Assembly (NCBI GenBank): GCA_021794015.1
Contig: JAJYRQ010000008.1
Coordinates: forward strand, 1 to 64,000
From: Deltaproteobacteria bacterium
Lineage (GTDB): Bacteria > Desulfobacterota > Binatia > Binatales > Binataceae
Length of the DNA stretch: 64,000 nucleotides
Direction of reading: 5' to 3'
The position numbers and the translations under genes were made by a program. Each line of letters starts with the position of its first letter. Position 1 is the stretch's first letter. The notes beneath the pieces are model-generated. The model was not told the DNA's origin and ran no database searches. It saw only the letters and a program-made list of their open reading frames with translations. This document shows, piece by piece, positions 1 to 8,443 of the stretch.

Positions 1-44
1 ACCGGCACCGCGTGGAGGCCACCATGTCCCGCGTGAAACCAATA

Positions 45-97
45 GCGCTATCCAACCCATCCTCGCAAACACCTTTGGAGGGTGGGTTGGATAGCGC
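45..97. repeat. Hairpin with perfect 15-bp arms
   Basis: Bases 45-59 (GCGCTATCCAACCCA) are exactly complementary to 83-97, with a 23-nt loop. No T-run follows on either strand, so it does not look like an intrinsic terminator. It sits beside the dispersed element at 101-186 and is probably part of the same repeat cluster. Confidence 0.7.
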
Positions 98-100
98 GCG

Positions 101-186
101 ACCCTTTACTTCCAATACGGTCGCTTCGCTGGCGCTCAGGATGACGGCTGGACTTCTCAAAGTTCTTTCCGGCACGGCACACTACG
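101..186 (+). repeat. Dispersed repeat element, copy 1
   Basis: About 86 bp starting ACCCTTTACTTCCAATACGG and ending in GGCACGGCACACTACG. Its right part (about 122-186) recurs in inverted orientation at 63240-63304 with few mismatches. Its left part (101-128) recurs directly at 63366-63393. It contains the core CGCTCAGGATGACGG. Confidence 0.8.
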
Positions 187-360
187 AGCCTATTGGTAGC
201 TGCATATTGCAGTCACAGCGTCGTCCTCACCCGGCTCGTCTCGCGGGTGATTCTCGGCTGCAGCTGCCACGCGGAGAATCGTAACGTTTCGCCCGCGCTG
301 CCACAGCGGAACCCAGGCTTCCCCTCGCCAAGGCTCGGGGCAGGCCGCGCTCGCGCCAAG

Positions 361-464
361 CCATTGCATGGCAGCGGGGATGGAGACGGCCTTCGCCGTG
401 GCATTGTGCTCCCGTTGGTCGGGCAAGCTGCCGTGCGGCGAGCACCGCGCGCGAGGGGTCCCGG
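361..464 (+). repeat. Long direct repeat A, copy 1
   Basis: Starts CCATTGCATGGCAGCGGGGA. It matches 911-968 with two mismatches over 58 bp, then continues to match 1033-1080 with a few mismatches. This copy lacks the 64-bp palindromic segment found in copy 2, so it shows the uninterrupted form. Confidence 0.85.
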
Positions 465-574
465 GGCCGCGGTGCTCAGCCAGGCACGCCGAGGACGGCG
501 CCTGCCTTTCCTTCCCCTCTCCCTATAGGAGAGGGAGAGGCGCCGCCCTGAGCGCAGCGCAAGCGGAGTCGAAC

Positions 575-613
575 GGGTGAGGGTGCTGACGCCGTAGGCC
601 TGCACCCTCACCC
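575..613. repeat. Hairpin with perfect 12-bp arms
   Basis: GGGTGAGGGTGC (575-586) pairs with GCACCCTCACCC (602-613) across a 15-nt loop. Just upstream, 517-538 contains a second palindromic run around CCTATAGG. It resembles a REP/BIME-type noncoding repeat; no protein is implied. Confidence 0.7.
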
Positions 614-910
614 GCGCGTCACGGCGGTTGCGCCAGAGAAACGCAACCGCAGCGCCGTTTGCCCCTTCGACAGGCTCAGGGCAGGTCCCCTCCCACTGGC
701 GCGGGCCAGGGGTCCCGGGCCCACGGCGCAGGTAGGCGAATTGCCCACGCTGCTGGCAGACAAATCGCTTCGCGTAGCCCCTTCGCTACGCTCAGGGTGA
801 CAGGAAGGGAGGCGCAGGGTGACAGAAGCAGGCGCGCCTGCGCGGAGCGGCCACGCGCGGGAATGACAGGGGTGGGGCGTCCGGCTCCTGCTTGTCACCC
901 CCGCGCGCGG

Positions 911-1080
911 CCATTGCATGGCAGCGGGGATGGAGACGCCCTTCGCCGTGGCATTGCGCTCCCGTTGGCCTGCCTGCGCCGCGCCCGGCCTGTCTGCGTG
1001 CGCGCGCACGCACAGGCGGCGCGGCAGGCAGGTCGGGCAAGCCGCCGTGCGGTCAGCACCGCGCGCGAGGGGTCCCGAGG
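911..1080 (+). repeat. Long direct repeat A, copy 2 (interrupted)
   Basis: Second copy of the repeat at 361-464. The two halves match copy 1, but a 64-bp imperfect palindrome (969-1032) separates them, exactly between CCCGTTGG and TCGGGCAAGC. Confidence 0.85.
969..1032. mobile_element. 64-bp palindromic insert within repeat A
   Basis: The segment begins CCTGCCTGC and ends GCAGGCAGG, with further matching blocks inward (CCGCGCC, CCTGT) and a perfect 18-bp palindromic centre TGCGTGCGCGCGCACGCA at 995-1012. Comparison with the uninterrupted copy at 361-464 suggests insertion of a hairpin element. It carries no coding capacity, and no clear target-site duplication is visible. Confidence 0.5.
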
Positions 1081-1220
1081 GCGGGGTGCCCAGTTGGGGA
1101 CGCGCGGAGAGCCTGTCCTGAGCGAAGCCGAAGGAACCGCGCGAGCTCCTTCGACTCCGCGCGGGGACGCGCTTCGCTCAGGATGACAGAGATTGTCGCA
1201 GCACATCGTGCGTTCTTGCC

Positions 1221-2126
1221 CTAGCTCCCTCCCAAGGGGCGAGGGGACACAAAAGGAGCGGCCGCAAACAAACAGGACTCCACGCACGCTCCGGCAGGGC
1301 TAAAGGCGACCAGGCCACCCCACCCCACGGCGCAGATGCTCTCTAGCGACATCCTCAAGTGTGGCCCGGTGACAAGGATCTCCCGTTCCGTAACCCGAGC
1401 CTTCCTCTCACACCCGGGATATTCAAAGATGCCCCTCAAGGTCACCGGGCGAGCGTTGTCATAGCGCACTCGCAACCGCTCGCGACCCATTTGGTCATAA
1501 ACGACAAGCGTGTGTCGATCGGGCCGTTCTCGACGAAACATGTTATTGGGATTCAGGCGGAACTCACCTCCCCTGAGTTGTGCAAGGATCCTCCCGTCAT
1601 ATATGTCGGCGTCGATCGAAAGTTGACCGCCTTTGCGTTCGACCCAAAGCAAGTCGTGCCCGCAGGCGCGCAGGGCCGCGGCCTTCTGCCAGCTGCCCCG
1701 GTACGGAAGCAATATGCCGGAAGTCCCGAGGACCAGAAAGAAGTCGCGCTGGGTGCGAGACGGAGCGAATCTCTGGCAAGCGTTGTTAGCGGGTGCCGGC
1801 TGACCTCCGGGAGTCAGCCAGCCGTGCGTCTCGGTCTCCGCGGGCTGCCCCAAGTACAATCCCGCGTACCAAAAGAGAAGCCCAAGCAGCAGAGAGAACA
1901 CGCTGGTGATTGTCCACCGCTTCAGCCTGGGCCGAGCCTGACGGCGGAGTAGGTCGCCAATAAACAAAGTGCCCAAGGCCCAGGCCCCGATGAAATAGGG
2001 CCAACCGCCGAGATAGGATGCAAGCCCCGTCAGCGCGAGTGTTAGAAAAGCCAGAAGAAGCTGAAAATTGGGGCGCTCAAGAAGCGCCCACAGATTGCGA
2101 GGCGTCTTGGCTGTCGCAGGCATCAT
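1221..2126 (-). CDS. Membrane-anchored protein of unknown function
   Basis: 301 aa. Three hydrophobic segments occupy roughly residues 16-36, 40-60 and 73-93. A soluble, beta-rich domain follows (about 115-250; GGEFRLNPNNMFRRE, then VVYDQMGRERLRVRYDN). I do not recognise a named family. The start ATG overlaps the stop of the upstream tldE-like gene (ATGA at 2123-2126), implying translational coupling and perhaps a shared role. The last 40 or so residues are encoded at the edge of the repeat region and look non-domain-like (ending SPRPLGGS), so the C-terminus may have been altered by repeat insertion. Confidence 0.7.
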   Translation of the reverse strand: MMPATAKTPRNLWALLERPNFQLLLAFLTLALTGLASYLGGWPYFIGAWALGTLFIGDLLRRQARPRLKRWTITSVFSLLLGLLFWYAGLYLGQPAETETHGWLTPGGQPAPANNACQRFAPSRTQRDFFLVLGTSGILLPYRGSWQKAAALRACGHDLLWVERKGGQLSIDADIYDGRILAQLRGGEFRLNPNNMFRRERPDRHTLVVYDQMGRERLRVRYDNARPVTLRGIFEYPGCERKARVTEREILVTGPHLRMSLESICAVGWGGLVAFSPAGACVESCLFAAAPFVSPRPLGGS

Positions 2127-3505
2127 TCGCCGGCGATGGTCATCTCGGCGATTAGCATTGGCGCCGCGGCCACGTTGGAGCGCCAGGCAAGCTCGCTGCC
2201 CACGGCTTCCACGTCGCGCAGCATCCGGGACAAATTCCCGGCGATCGTTATTTCATGAACCGGGTAGGCAAGCTCGCCGTTTTCGATCCAAATCCCCGCG
2301 GCGCCGCGCGAATAATCGCCGGTTGCCAAATTGACCCCCGACCCCATCAGCTCGGTCACCAAAAGGCCGCGACGTACCGCGGATATCATCTGCTCCAGCG
2401 TAACCGTACCCGGTTGCAGGCAGAGATTCGACGGGCCGGCCGAAGGCGCCTCGCCCACGGCCCGCGTCGCGTTGCCGGTCGAGCGCAGACCCAGCCGGCG
2501 CGCCGCGTAGGTGTCCAACAAATAGCTCTCCAGGACCCCGTCGCGCACCAGGTACTTGCGCTTTGGCGCCAGGCCGTCGCCGTCAAACGGGCGCGAACCA
2601 AGCCGGCCCTTTAGCGCGCCGTCGTCGATAATCGTAAGCTTGGGCGCGGCGATCGTTTTGCCCAGCGCGCCAAGCAGGAAAGAACTCTCACGGTAAAGCG
2701 CGGGACCCGAGGCGGCCGCGGCAAGCGAACGCATCAGCGTCGCCGCGGTCTCGGCCTCGAAGACAACCGCGGCCTGCGTCGTCTTCACCCGCCGCGCGCC
2801 GAGGCGGCGCACGGCGCGGCGGGCCGCGGTCCTGCCGACCGCCTCGGGCTCCAGCTCGTCCAACCGGCGCGCGGCGGCATACCAGTAGCCGCGCTGCATC
2901 GCGTCGGCGTCGCCCGCAATCAGCGCTGCGCTCACGCCGTAGGTGGTTGCCGTATAGCGGCCGGAAAAGCCCTGGCTGTTGGCGAAAAGCAGTTCGTAGC
3001 GGCTCGCCTCGAAGCCGGCGCCCTCGGAGTTGCAAATCCGCGCGTCCTCGGCCCGTCCGGCGCGCTCGACCTGATGCGCGATCGCCAGCGCCCGTTCGAT
3101 ATCCGGGACCCCATGTTCGCGGTCGCAAAGCCCGAGATCGGCGTCAACCTGCGAATGATCGGCGCGCGCGGGAAGGCCCGCGTAGCAGTCCGCGGCGCTC
3201 AGGCGCGCCAGCGCCACCGCCTGGGCGGCGAACTGCTCCAGCGCATTTCGGTCGAACTCGGAGGTCGAGAGCGTGGCCGACGACTTGCCGACAAACACTC
3301 TTAGGCCAACGCGGCGCTGCCGGGCGCTCCTGAGCGTCTCAACCTCGCCGAGCCGCACGCCCGCCTCGATCGACTCGCCGCTTAGCGCGAGCACCTCGGC
3401 GCCGTCGGCGCCGCAGCGCGCCGCCTGCGCCAGCAGCCATTGCGCAAATCCCTCGTCGGGCGCCTGCGCTCGGCCCGGGCCGGTTTCAGGTTCGCGTTCC
3501 GCCAA
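2123..3505 (-). CDS. tldE: TldE/PmbA-family metalloprotease subunit
   Basis: 460 aa, PmbA/TldE family. TldE pairs with TldD to form a heteromeric zinc protease known to degrade unstructured peptides and to mature peptides such as microcin B17. As expected for TldE, it lacks the HExxxH motif carried by its partner. The C-terminal half (GSGVNLATGDYSRGAAGIWI) is characteristic. The start is uncertain: the longest frame uses TTG at 3505, overlapping tldD by 20 nt, with no strong ribosome binding site. It is coupled downstream to the membrane protein at 1221-2126. Confidence 0.88.
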   Translation of the reverse strand: MAEREPETGPGRAQAPDEGFAQWLLAQAARCGADGAEVLALSGESIEAGVRLGEVETLRSARQRRVGLRVFVGKSSATLSTSEFDRNALEQFAAQAVALARLSAADCYAGLPARADHSQVDADLGLCDREHGVPDIERALAIAHQVERAGRAEDARICNSEGAGFEASRYELLFANSQGFSGRYTATTYGVSAALIAGDADAMQRGYWYAAARRLDELEPEAVGRTAARRAVRRLGARRVKTTQAAVVFEAETAATLMRSLAAAASGPALYRESSFLLGALGKTIAAPKLTIIDDGALKGRLGSRPFDGDGLAPKRKYLVRDGVLESYLLDTYAARRLGLRSTGNATRAVGEAPSAGPSNLCLQPGTVTLEQMISAVRRGLLVTELMGSGVNLATGDYSRGAAGIWIENGELAYPVHEITIAGNLSRMLRDVEAVGSELAWRSNVAAAPMLIAEMTIAGE

Positions 3506-4934
3506 CGGTTATACCGTCCACTCTGACTGTGGGCAGGCCCACGCCGACCGGGACCCATTGGCCTTCCTTGCCACAAGTTCCGATGCCGGGGTCAAGGGCG
3601 AGGTCGTTGCCGACCATGGCCACCCTGGTCAGAACCTCGGGACCGCTGCCGATTAAAGTCGCGCCCTTGATAGGCCGGGTCACGCTGCCGTTCTCGATGA
3701 GGTAGGCCTCGGAGGCGGAAAAAACGAACTTGCCGCTGGTGATGTCAACCTGGCCGCCGCTGAAGCTGACCGCGTAGACGCCCTTGGCGACCGAGCGGAT
3801 TATCTCCTCGGGCGTGAACTCACCCGGCAGAAGGAAGGTGTTGGTCATCCGCGGCATCGGCGGATAACAGTAGCTCTCGCGCCGGCCGTTGCCGGTCGGC
3901 GCCATCTTCATCAGCCGAGCGTTCAGCCGGTCCTGCAGGTAGCCGCTCAGGATGCCGCGATCGATAAGTACAGTTCGGCCGGTCGGCGTCCCTTCGTCAT
4001 CGACGTTGAGACTGCCGCGCCGGCCAGCCAACGTGCCGTCGTCCACCACAGTACAGGCGGCGCTTGCCACGCGCTGGCCGAGCCGGCCGGCAAAGGCCGA
4101 GACGCCTTTACGGTTGAAATCGCCTTCAAGTCCGTGCCCGACCGCTTCGTGCAGGATGATACCCGGCCAACCCGGCCCCAGCACCACGACCATTTCGCCG
4201 GCCGGCGCCTCGTCGGCCTCGAGTCCGATGACCGCCTGGCGGGCGGCGAGCAGAGCATGTTCTCGCCAGCGCTCGTTCTCGCCAAAGAAGCTGTAATCGA
4301 CCCGGCCGCCGGTGCCCGAGGTCCCTACCTGTCGGCCATGGGCGTCCTGGGCCACCACGCTAACGCTAAGCCGCCAAAGCGGCCGGATGTCGGCGGCGAT
4401 CCGGCCGTCGCTGGTTACCACCATGACGACGCGCTGCTCGCCGGAAAGCGTGGCGATAACGTTTTTCACCCGCGGGTCAAATTGCCGCGCCGCCCGATCG
4501 ACCTCGGCCAGCAGCCGGGCGCGCTCCTCGGGGCCGACCGCGCCCAGCGTCTCGGAAACGTTGTACAGGTCGTGGCCGCGCACGCTTTGGCCGAGCTTGA
4601 CCGGCACCGGCGCGCGGCCTGTGCCGTCGGCGATAGCCCGCGCGGTGCGCACCGCCAGGCGCATCCGCTCCACGGTGATTTCATCCGAGTGGGCGTAGCC
4701 GGTACGCTCCTCGGCGCATACCCGCACGCCCACCCCGCAGTCGGTATGCCGAGCGGCGCGGCTTACCAGCGAATCCTCGATGCCCAGGGTCTCGGCGGTC
4801 CGATATTCAAAATAGAGGTCGGCGTAGTCGGCTTTGCGCTCCAGCGCCGAGCCGAGCACCGCCTCCAGCGCCCGAGGTGTTACACCGAACCGGTCGAAGA
4901 AGAAACTTTCAGGCCGCGCGACTTCCTGGACCAT
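3486..4934 (-). CDS. tldD: TldD-family zinc metalloprotease
   Basis: 482 aa from the ATG at 4934, which has GGGAG five bases upstream; a GTG eight codons earlier lacks this. The metal motif HEAVGHGLEGDFNRKG (HExxxH) is intact, and the C-terminal GTCGKEGQWVPVGVG supplies the third ligand cysteine seen in TldD. With TldE it should form the cytosolic TldD/E protease. It is the first gene of a three-gene overlapping unit (tldD-tldE-membrane protein). No obvious small precursor peptide gene is adjacent, so its substrate cannot be guessed from context. Confidence 0.93.
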   Translation of the reverse strand: MVQEVARPESFFFDRFGVTPRALEAVLGSALERKADYADLYFEYRTAETLGIEDSLVSRAARHTDCGVGVRVCAEERTGYAHSDEITVERMRLAVRTARAIADGTGRAPVPVKLGQSVRGHDLYNVSETLGAVGPEERARLLAEVDRAARQFDPRVKNVIATLSGEQRVVMVVTSDGRIAADIRPLWRLSVSVVAQDAHGRQVGTSGTGGRVDYSFFGENERWREHALLAARQAVIGLEADEAPAGEMVVVLGPGWPGIILHEAVGHGLEGDFNRKGVSAFAGRLGQRVASAACTVVDDGTLAGRRGSLNVDDEGTPTGRTVLIDRGILSGYLQDRLNARLMKMAPTGNGRRESYCYPPMPRMTNTFLLPGEFTPEEIIRSVAKGVYAVSFSGGQVDITSGKFVFSASEAYLIENGSVTRPIKGATLIGSGPEVLTRVAMVGNDLALDPGIGTCGKEGQWVPVGVGLPTVRVDGITVGGTRT

Positions 4935-5068
4935 CACTTCTCCCGGGGAACTCGGCACGCTAGCACAACCGCGACGACGGAGAACCTGAACCCCGGGCAG
5001 CTTGCCGTTTCAACGCGTTGGCGCCAGCGCCGCCCGACTGCAGAAACGACCGCCGCCGGCGCAACCAT

Positions 5069-5662
5069 CTAGGCCTTAAGCGCGGCGATGAACGACTGCG
5101 CGTCGGTTACCGCGCCATACTTGGGCAGGAGCTTCTCGGCCACGACCCTGTGCAATTCGCCCTCCGAGTCGGCGCAACAGTCCTCGAGAAATATCAGCCG
5201 GTAGTCAGCGTCAAACGCATACGCCGCAGTCGACAGCACCACCCAACTGGTTGAGATGCCGGCCAGAACCAGGGTATCGATTCCCTTGGCGCGCAGGATG
5301 ACGTCCAGGTCGGTAGCGAAAAAGGCGCTCACCCGGCGCTTGATCACCAGCGGCTCGCCCGCCCCGATAGCCATCGCCGGGTGCAGTTGCGCCTCGGGAG
5401 CCGACTCCTTGAGCCAGTTATTGTCGCGCACCACGCTAAACAGCCGGTTGCGCGAGCTGACCTCGGGATAACCGTCGCGCAGCCGCACGGCCACGTGGAC
5501 GACGGCCACACCGGCCTTGCGCGCCGCCTCGGCCACGCGCGAAAGCCGCTCCGGCAGATCGGCCCGCTCGGGCATCGCCTGGCGCACCGCGCCGGCTTGC
5601 CAGTTCTGAACGTCCAAGGCCAACAGCGCCGTATGCCTGCTATCGATCTTCAAGTCAGCCAT
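5069..5662 (-). CDS. Isochorismatase-like hydrolase lacking the family cysteine
   Basis: 197 aa from ATG 5662 (GAGGTGG upstream). The fold signature is clear: ALDVQNW (Asp17), VIKRRVSAF (Lys108), LAGISTSWVVLSTAAYAFD and the EDCCADSEGELH segment. In cysteine hydrolases of this superfamily (nicotinamidase, N-carbamoylsarcosine amidase) the nucleophile lies in GxxTxxCVxxT. Here that position, residue 141, is Val. The true isochorismatases EntB and PhzD also lack this Cys, so it may catalyse vinyl-ether hydrolysis or be non-catalytic. Cys162/163 belong to a structural motif, not the nucleophile site. It stands alone between tldD and the lyase gene. Confidence 0.82.
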   Translation of the reverse strand: MADLKIDSRHTALLALDVQNWQAGAVRQAMPERADLPERLSRVAEAARKAGVAVVHVAVRLRDGYPEVSSRNRLFSVVRDNNWLKESAPEAQLHPAMAIGAGEPLVIKRRVSAFFATDLDVILRAKGIDTLVLAGISTSWVVLSTAAYAFDADYRLIFLEDCCADSEGELHRVVAEKLLPKYGAVTDAQSFIAALKA

Positions 5663-5918
5663 TTCAGTTACCACCTCGATTCGCTTGGGGTGGACCTGCA
5701 CTGCAAAGCAGGTCCGCCTGAGCTTTTCCTACCATCCGAGTCCGCCGCCATCAACCTTGCCGCCCCGTTACCGGCTGCCCTACCGGGGCATCAGCTCCGG
5801 CTTCGGCCTTCCTGTCCCGGCTCTCAAGCCGCAACCGGCTGCGCCAGACACCGCTCCCGCCGCACCGGGCGCCTATCCGGTCATAGTCGCTGACTTTCAG
5901 CCAGGGGGCCTGCGCCGC

Positions 5919-6785
5919 CTAAGCGGGGACGGCGTAGCGGGCGCGCAAAGCGTCCCATTCGCCGGCGCCGAAGCGCCTGAAGAGCGCCTTAAGATTGTCG
6001 CCTTCGCCGGCGGGGGGAAGTTCGCCCGTCTGGCGGTAGTGGGCAAGCGCCTGGTCACAGGCCTTGACCGCCGCGCTCAGAAGCATGGTGGGCAGAATCG
6101 CCAGACGATAGCCGTACTGCTCGGCCTCGCGCCGGCTGACCTGGGGCGTCTTGCCGCCCTGGACGACGTTCAGCAGGCACGGTCCTTCGACCAGGGCCGG
6201 GACAGCGCGCAGTTGCTCGGCCGTTTCGGGCGCCTCGACGAAGGCCACGTCGGCGCCGGCGGCCAACGCAGCGCGGGCGCGCTGGATTGCCTCGTCGAAG
6301 CCTTCCACGGCAATTGCGTCGGTGCGCGCGATGATGACGAAGTTCGGGTCTTGACGCTGCTCGACCGCGGCCCGGATGCGCGCCACGAAAGCCTGGCGCG
6401 GAATGATCTCCTTGCGGTCGAGGTGGCCGCACTTTTTGGGGAAGGTCTGGTCCTCGAGGTGGATGGCCGCCACGCCTGCGCGTTCGTACTCCCGGACGGT
6501 GCGCGCCACGTTAAGCTCGTTGCCGTAGCCGGTATCGGCGTCGGCGATGACCGGTATGGCGACGGCGCGGGCGATGGCTGCCGCGTTGGCAACCATTTCG
6601 GTCATCGTCAGCAGGCCGTAGTCGGGCATTGCGGCGCGCGCCGCCGCGCTGCCGGCCCCGGTCATGTAGACCGCGACGAATCCCGCCTGCTCGATGAGCC
6701 TGGCGGTCGCACAGTCGTAAGCGCCCGGCGCAACCACGAGCTTTTCCCGTGCCAGCAGCTCTCGCAACGCTTTGGTGGAATCCAT
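5919..6785 (-). CDS. Isocitrate lyase / PEP mutase family C-C lyase
   Basis: 288 aa from ATG 6785 (AGGAG upstream). TIM-barrel lyase with ADADTGYGN (metal-binding Asp82 and Asp84) and the loop KKCGH at 117-121, whose cysteine is the general acid in 2-methylisocitrate lyase and isocitrate lyase. PEP mutases usually lack this exact loop, so a 2-hydroxy-acid lyase (oxaloacetate hydrolase, methylisocitrate lyase or 2,3-dimethylmalate lyase) is more likely. It lies downstream of rplQ on the same strand, about 107 bp away. A link to the catabolic cluster at 40-56 kb is possible only in principle. Confidence 0.85.
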   Translation of the reverse strand: MDSTKALRELLAREKLVVAPGAYDCATARLIEQAGFVAVYMTGAGSAAARAAMPDYGLLTMTEMVANAAAIARAVAIPVIADADTGYGNELNVARTVREYERAGVAAIHLEDQTFPKKCGHLDRKEIIPRQAFVARIRAAVEQRQDPNFVIIARTDAIAVEGFDEAIQRARAALAAGADVAFVEAPETAEQLRAVPALVEGPCLLNVVQGGKTPQVSRREAEQYGYRLAILPTMLLSAAVKACDQALAHYRQTGELPPAGEGDNLKALFRRFGAGEWDALRARYAVPA

Positions 6786-6892
6786 CGGGATCCGCTCCTG
6801 GGGCCCGGGCTGCCCCTTGGCGCCGGTGCGGCCCTCGGGCCACAGCACCAGCTTACCGAACTGCGCGACGCTGCCCTGGAGGTCGGCGCCGT

Positions 6893-7318
6893 TCAGGCCG
6901 CCGCGGTCGCCTCCCGTTTCGAGGCGGGCTTGGCGCGCTTTTTCTTGGGCGGCGCAGCCTCCGAGGTACCGGTAAACTCGATGATCGAGATCGCCGCCGC
7001 ATCGCCCCGACGCCGCCCAAGCTTGATCACCCGGGTATAGCCGCCGGCGCGGTCCTTGAAGGCCGGAGCGATTTCCTCGAAAAGCCGCTTGACCGCCTCG
7101 TGGGAGCCGATGAAAGCGTAGGCCAAGCGGTGCGCCGCCAAGTCGGCCCGTTTGCCAAGGGTCACCATCCGATCGGCAAAACGGCGCAATTCCTTCGCCT
7201 TCGCGTCGGTGGTCCGGATGCGGCGGTGGTGGATCAGGTTCAACACCAGGTTGCGGTAAAGGGCTTTGCGATGGGCCGAGGTGCGGCCGAGCTTTCTGCC
7301 CTGCTTGCGATGGCGCAT
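6893..7318 (-). CDS. rplQ: 50S ribosomal protein L17
   Basis: 141 aa, starting [20 protein letters not shown] at ATG 7318. L17 lines the peptide-exit region of the large subunit. It is about 14 residues longer than the E. coli protein because of a Lys/Ala-rich tail ([19 protein letters not shown]). Last gene of the alpha operon, 28 bp after rpoA, the usual position. Confidence 0.97.
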   Translation of the reverse strand: MRHRKQGRKLGRTSAHRKALYRNLVLNLIHHRRIRTTDAKAKELRRFADRMVTLGKRADLAAHRLAYAFIGSHEAVKRLFEEIAPAFKDRAGGYTRVIKLGRRRGDAAAISIIEFTGTSEAAPPKKKRAKPASKREATAAA

Positions 7319-7346
7319 CGGCGGTTCCCGGGGCGAGTGCGGCCGG

Positions 7347-8372
7347 CTAGGCCGACTCGCGGCTCTGTTGATCCTGGTGCATCCGGTCGAGCTCGGCACG
7401 CACCGGGAAGCTCTGCAGCCGCATCCCGAGCGCGAGGCCCATCTCACCGAGCACCTCTTTGATCTCGTTGAGCGATTTGCGGCCGAAATTCTTGATCTTC
7501 AGCATGTCCTGCTCGCTGCGCTGGACCAACTCGCCTATGTACCTTATATCGGCGCTTTGCAGTCCGTTAAAGGCGCGCACCGAGATTGGCAGCCCGTCAA
7601 CCGGCAGGAGCAGCTTCTCGTCCAGCTTGTCTCCCTCGGCAGTCTTGACCTCGCCGGCGCGCTCCGCTTCTTCTTCCTCCGCCCCGGCAAAGACCTTCAT
7701 CTGGTCGCGCGCGACGCGAGCCGCGTAGAGCAACGCCTGGTGCGGCGTTATCGAGCCGTCGGTCCAGATTTCCAGCACCAGCCGGTCGTAATCGGTGCGC
7801 TGCCCCACGCGCGAGTTGGTCACCGTGAAGTTGACCTTGCGAATCGGCGAATAGATGGCGTCCATCCGGACGGTCCCGATGGGCTCGCCGTCGGGCGCGG
7901 GTTCGGCCGGCACGTAGCCCCGCCCCCGGCGGATCAAAAGTTCGGCGTCCAGCTCTGCGCCGCGTTCGAGGGTGGCGATCTGCTGGTCGGGGGTCAAAAT
8001 CTCGAGGTTGGGGCCGCCCAGGATGTCCTTGGCAGTGACCACCGCTTCGCCCTGCACCTTGAGCGAGGCGGTAAGCTCGGTGGCGTCGTGCAGGCGCAGG
8101 CGAACCTCTTTCAGGTTGAGCACGATGTCGGTGACGTCCTCTTTTACCCCGGGCAGGCTGGAGAACTCGTGCAAGACTCCCTTGAGCCTCACCGCGGTGA
8201 TCGCGAAGCCGGGCAACGAAGAAAGCAGGATGCGTCGCAGCGTGTTGCCGAGCGTGGTTCCATAGCCGCGTTCCAGCGGCTCGGCGATAAACCGCCCGTG
8301 GGATGCCGTCGCCGACTTTTCGTCGATCTCTACGGCGGCAGGCTTAATAAGGTCCGACCAATCGGTATACAT
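7347..8372 (-). CDS. rpoA: RNA polymerase alpha subunit
   Basis: 341 aa from ATG 8372 ([17 protein letters not shown]). The N-terminal domain (about 1-235) assembles beta and beta'; [21 protein letters not shown] is the dimer-interface signature. A charged linker rich in Glu ([15 protein letters not shown]) leads to the C-terminal helix-hairpin-helix domain (about 265-330), where the RAFNGL and [12 protein letters not shown] segments correspond to the DNA/UP-element-binding surface. It ends with TAG, which shows TAG is an ordinary stop codon here. Confidence 0.98.
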   Translation of the reverse strand: MYTDWSDLIKPAAVEIDEKSATASHGRFIAEPLERGYGTTLGNTLRRILLSSLPGFAITAVRLKGVLHEFSSLPGVKEDVTDIVLNLKEVRLRLHDATELTASLKVQGEAVVTAKDILGGPNLEILTPDQQIATLERGAELDAELLIRRGRGYVPAEPAPDGEPIGTVRMDAIYSPIRKVNFTVTNSRVGQRTDYDRLVLEIWTDGSITPHQALLYAARVARDQMKVFAGAEEEEAERAGEVKTAEGDKLDEKLLLPVDGLPISVRAFNGLQSADIRYIGELVQRSEQDMLKIKNFGRKSLNEIKEVLGEMGLALGMRLQSFPVRAELDRMHQDQQSRESA

Positions 8373-8443
8373 AACAGCTTTCGTTACACCAGAGGCGCCC
8401 GGCCGAGTTTGCCCCGCGGGGCCACTGTCCTCCGCCCAGCGCT

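Larger units (their letters stand above)
1..1220. repeat. Noncoding repeat-rich region
   Basis: I see no credible gene in this 1.2 kb. Open frames exist on both strands but are low-complexity Arg/Ala/Pro-rich and follow no family. The stretch is instead built of short dispersed motifs (variants of CTTCGCTACGCTCAGGATGA and its complement), a tandem-related pair of about 100 bp, and several hairpins, listed separately. One motif family recurs near the other end of the window, so these are genome-dispersed elements and not decayed local genes. Confidence 0.75.

Noticed and set aside
1-1220. A CRISPR array, given the many short repeats
   Set aside because: Repeat spacing is irregular, units differ in length, and no spacer-repeat periodicity or cas gene is present.
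5702-5918. A Pro/Ala-rich plus-strand frame (5685-7040) as a secreted protein
   Set aside because: Most of it is antisense to the lyase gene. The unique part is only about 70 codons, with no signal peptide or ribosome binding site.
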